Assembly: GCA_014379235.1 (NCBI GenBank) | Contig: JACMMD010000416.1 | Span: 1-6,047, forward strand | From: Anaerolineae bacterium | GTDB lineage: Bacteria; Chloroflexota; Anaerolineae; Aggregatilineales; Phototrophicaceae | DNA: 6,047 nucleotides | Reading direction: 5' to 3' | Shown: positions 5,373 to 6,047 of the stretch, piece after piece | Layout of the letters: every line of letters starts with the position of its first letter | Numbering within the stretch: position 1 is the stretch's first letter | Translations under genes and position numbers: made by a program | Notes under the pieces: generated by a model | What the model was told of the DNA's origin: nothing | Seen by the model: the letters and a program-made list of their open reading frames with translations, nothing else | Database searches by the model: none

Positions 5373-6047
5373 ATGCTAGCAAGGCGTATCGTTCATCGGT
5401 TCATGATCGGGCTGCTCGTCACGTTACTCGTTTGTCTAACAGTCCCCGTTTATGCACAAGACACCATCGCCATCGGGGAAAGCCGCAACGGTTCTGTTAC
5501 TAGCACCTCCCAGCCAATTTTCAATCTCGATACCAGCACACTCGACTTCACCACACAGCCCGTCCACTATGTCACGGTTAGCGTGACCAGCCTCACCAGC
5601 GGCTTTATCCCGCAGTTTGTAGTGAGTGGCTATGGCTATCCCGAAGGCTTTTACTACGATAACGAGGACGATCTCAGCAGCATTTCAGCCACGCTCGAAG
5701 TCCTCGATGGCGAGTTCTCCATCGGCATCGGTAACGCAACCGACGCGACTGGCAACTTCACTCTCAGTGTCACCGAGGCCGCGACGCTCCCCGTTACACC
5801 AATTACGCTCGGTGTTCGCGTGAATAGCTTTGTCGATAACGGCGTGGAGATTCAGCGTTACACGTTCGACGCATCGCCCACGCAAGAATTGTTAGTGGTG
5901 ATCGACAAGCTCACGCAGTACACACCGAGTTATATCAGCGGCCCAACCGTGACCCTGTTCAACACAACCGTCGGCTGGCCGTTCGGGCGCTTGGGCGAAT
6001 TGGTCGGCGGTGGCGCACTGTCGATTCCGCCGGGAACGGATACCTAC
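5373..6047 (+). CDS. Secreted protein with signal peptide and tandem PPC-like beta-sandwich domains (3' truncated by window edge)
   Basis: The frame opens at ATG 5373 and stays open for 225 codons to the last base, so the C-terminus is missing. Residues 1-28 form a clear Sec signal peptide: a basic start (MLARRIVHRF), a hydrophobic core (MIGLLVTLLVCLTVPV) and a likely cleavage VYA|QD. The mature part is rich in Thr, Ser, Val and Gly, typical of extracellular beta-sandwiches. Residues about 32-135 run IAIGESRNGSV ... VTVSVTSL ... YYDNEDDLSS (94-103) ... GEFSIGIGN ... GNFTLSVTE. This order resembles the pre-peptidase C-terminal (PPC) fold: G-G-S/V entry, acidic loop, then a 'G.ytl.v' last strand. 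From about residue 144 a second similar unit starts (ITLGVRVNSF ... RYTFDAS ... LLVVIDKL ... LSIPPGTDTY). No catalytic residues are visible. Such domains often accompany secreted enzymes or surface proteins, so the function may lie beyond the window. The PPC assignment is by pattern only. Confidence 0.78.
   Translation, partial: MLARRIVHRFMIGLLVTLLVCLTVPVYAQDTIAIGESRNGSVTSTSQPIFNLDTSTLDFTTQPVHYVTVSVTSLTSGFIPQFVVSGYGYPEGFYYDNEDDLSSISATLEVLDGEFSIGIGNATDATGNFTLSVTEAATLPVTPITLGVRVNSFVDNGVEIQRYTFDASPTQELLVVIDKLTQYTPSYISGPTVTLFNTTVGWPFGRLGELVGGGALSIPPGTDTY

Noticed and set aside
5373..5456. Lipoprotein or Tat signal reading of the N-terminus
   Set aside because: The only Cys is preceded by Val (LLVC), not the Gly/Ala/Ser of a lipobox. 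The RR pair lacks the RRxFLK-type context. An ordinary Sec signal with VYA|QD fits better.
5366..5500. Alternative ATG at 5366 for the downstream gene
   Set aside because: It is in a different frame, too close to the GGAG site, and reaches a stop after about 45 codons. The 5373 frame gives a signal peptide and a long open frame.

Overview
The window carries three genes, all on the + strand: the last 65 codons of a PucR/CdaR-type transcriptional regulator (1-198), a complete glutamate synthase large-subunit gene (gltB, 416-5170, 1584 codons), and the first 225 codons of a secreted, beta-rich protein (from 5373, running off the right edge). Nothing else codes convincingly. The other long open frames are out-of-frame or antisense shadows of gltB.

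Organism: a free-living, moderately GC-rich bacterium. The best guess is a member of the Chloroflexota (Anaerolineae-like). This is an inference from four things: the divergent GltB type (DACAL, CRGCQ and SPSNNHD motifs), a regulator of the PucR family, a secreted protein resembling pre-peptidase C-terminal (PPC) domains, and a palindromic intergenic unit (arms GTGGGGGCAGGTC / GACCTGCCCCCAC) of a kind I associate with dispersed repeats in such genomes. No marker gene here settles the phylum.

Layout: the regulator ends at 198. A 217-base gap follows, holding two copies of a 21-base element exactly 30 bases apart (211-231 and 241-261), the second with an inner CCACA/TGTGG dyad. It is a good candidate for an operator pair controlling gltB. 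A strong AGGAGG ribosome binding site (403-408) fixes the gltB start at 416. GltB has the usual order: Ntn-type glutaminase, central domain, FMN/Fe-S synthase domain, GXGXG beta-helix. It also has a 57-residue low-complexity linker between the glutaminase and central domains, and several departures from textbook active-site motifs. A 13-bp perfect hairpin sits 16 bases after the stop codon. The remaining gap to 5372 contains a weak promoter-like region with a 6-bp dyad, and then the secreted-protein gene begins.

How they work together: GltB takes the amide nitrogen of glutamine and reductively transfers it to 2-oxoglutarate, giving two glutamates (the GOGAT half of ammonia assimilation). The PucR-family regulator next door may control it, since that family is often tied to nitrogen, purine or amino-acid metabolism, but this is inferred from adjacency only. 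No gltD (small subunit) follows gltB, so the electron donor is not evident from this window. The secreted protein looks functionally unrelated. I see no mobile element, CRISPR array, RNA gene or clearly new multi-gene system. The most interesting points are the unusual GltB variant and the regulatory-looking repeats in front of it.
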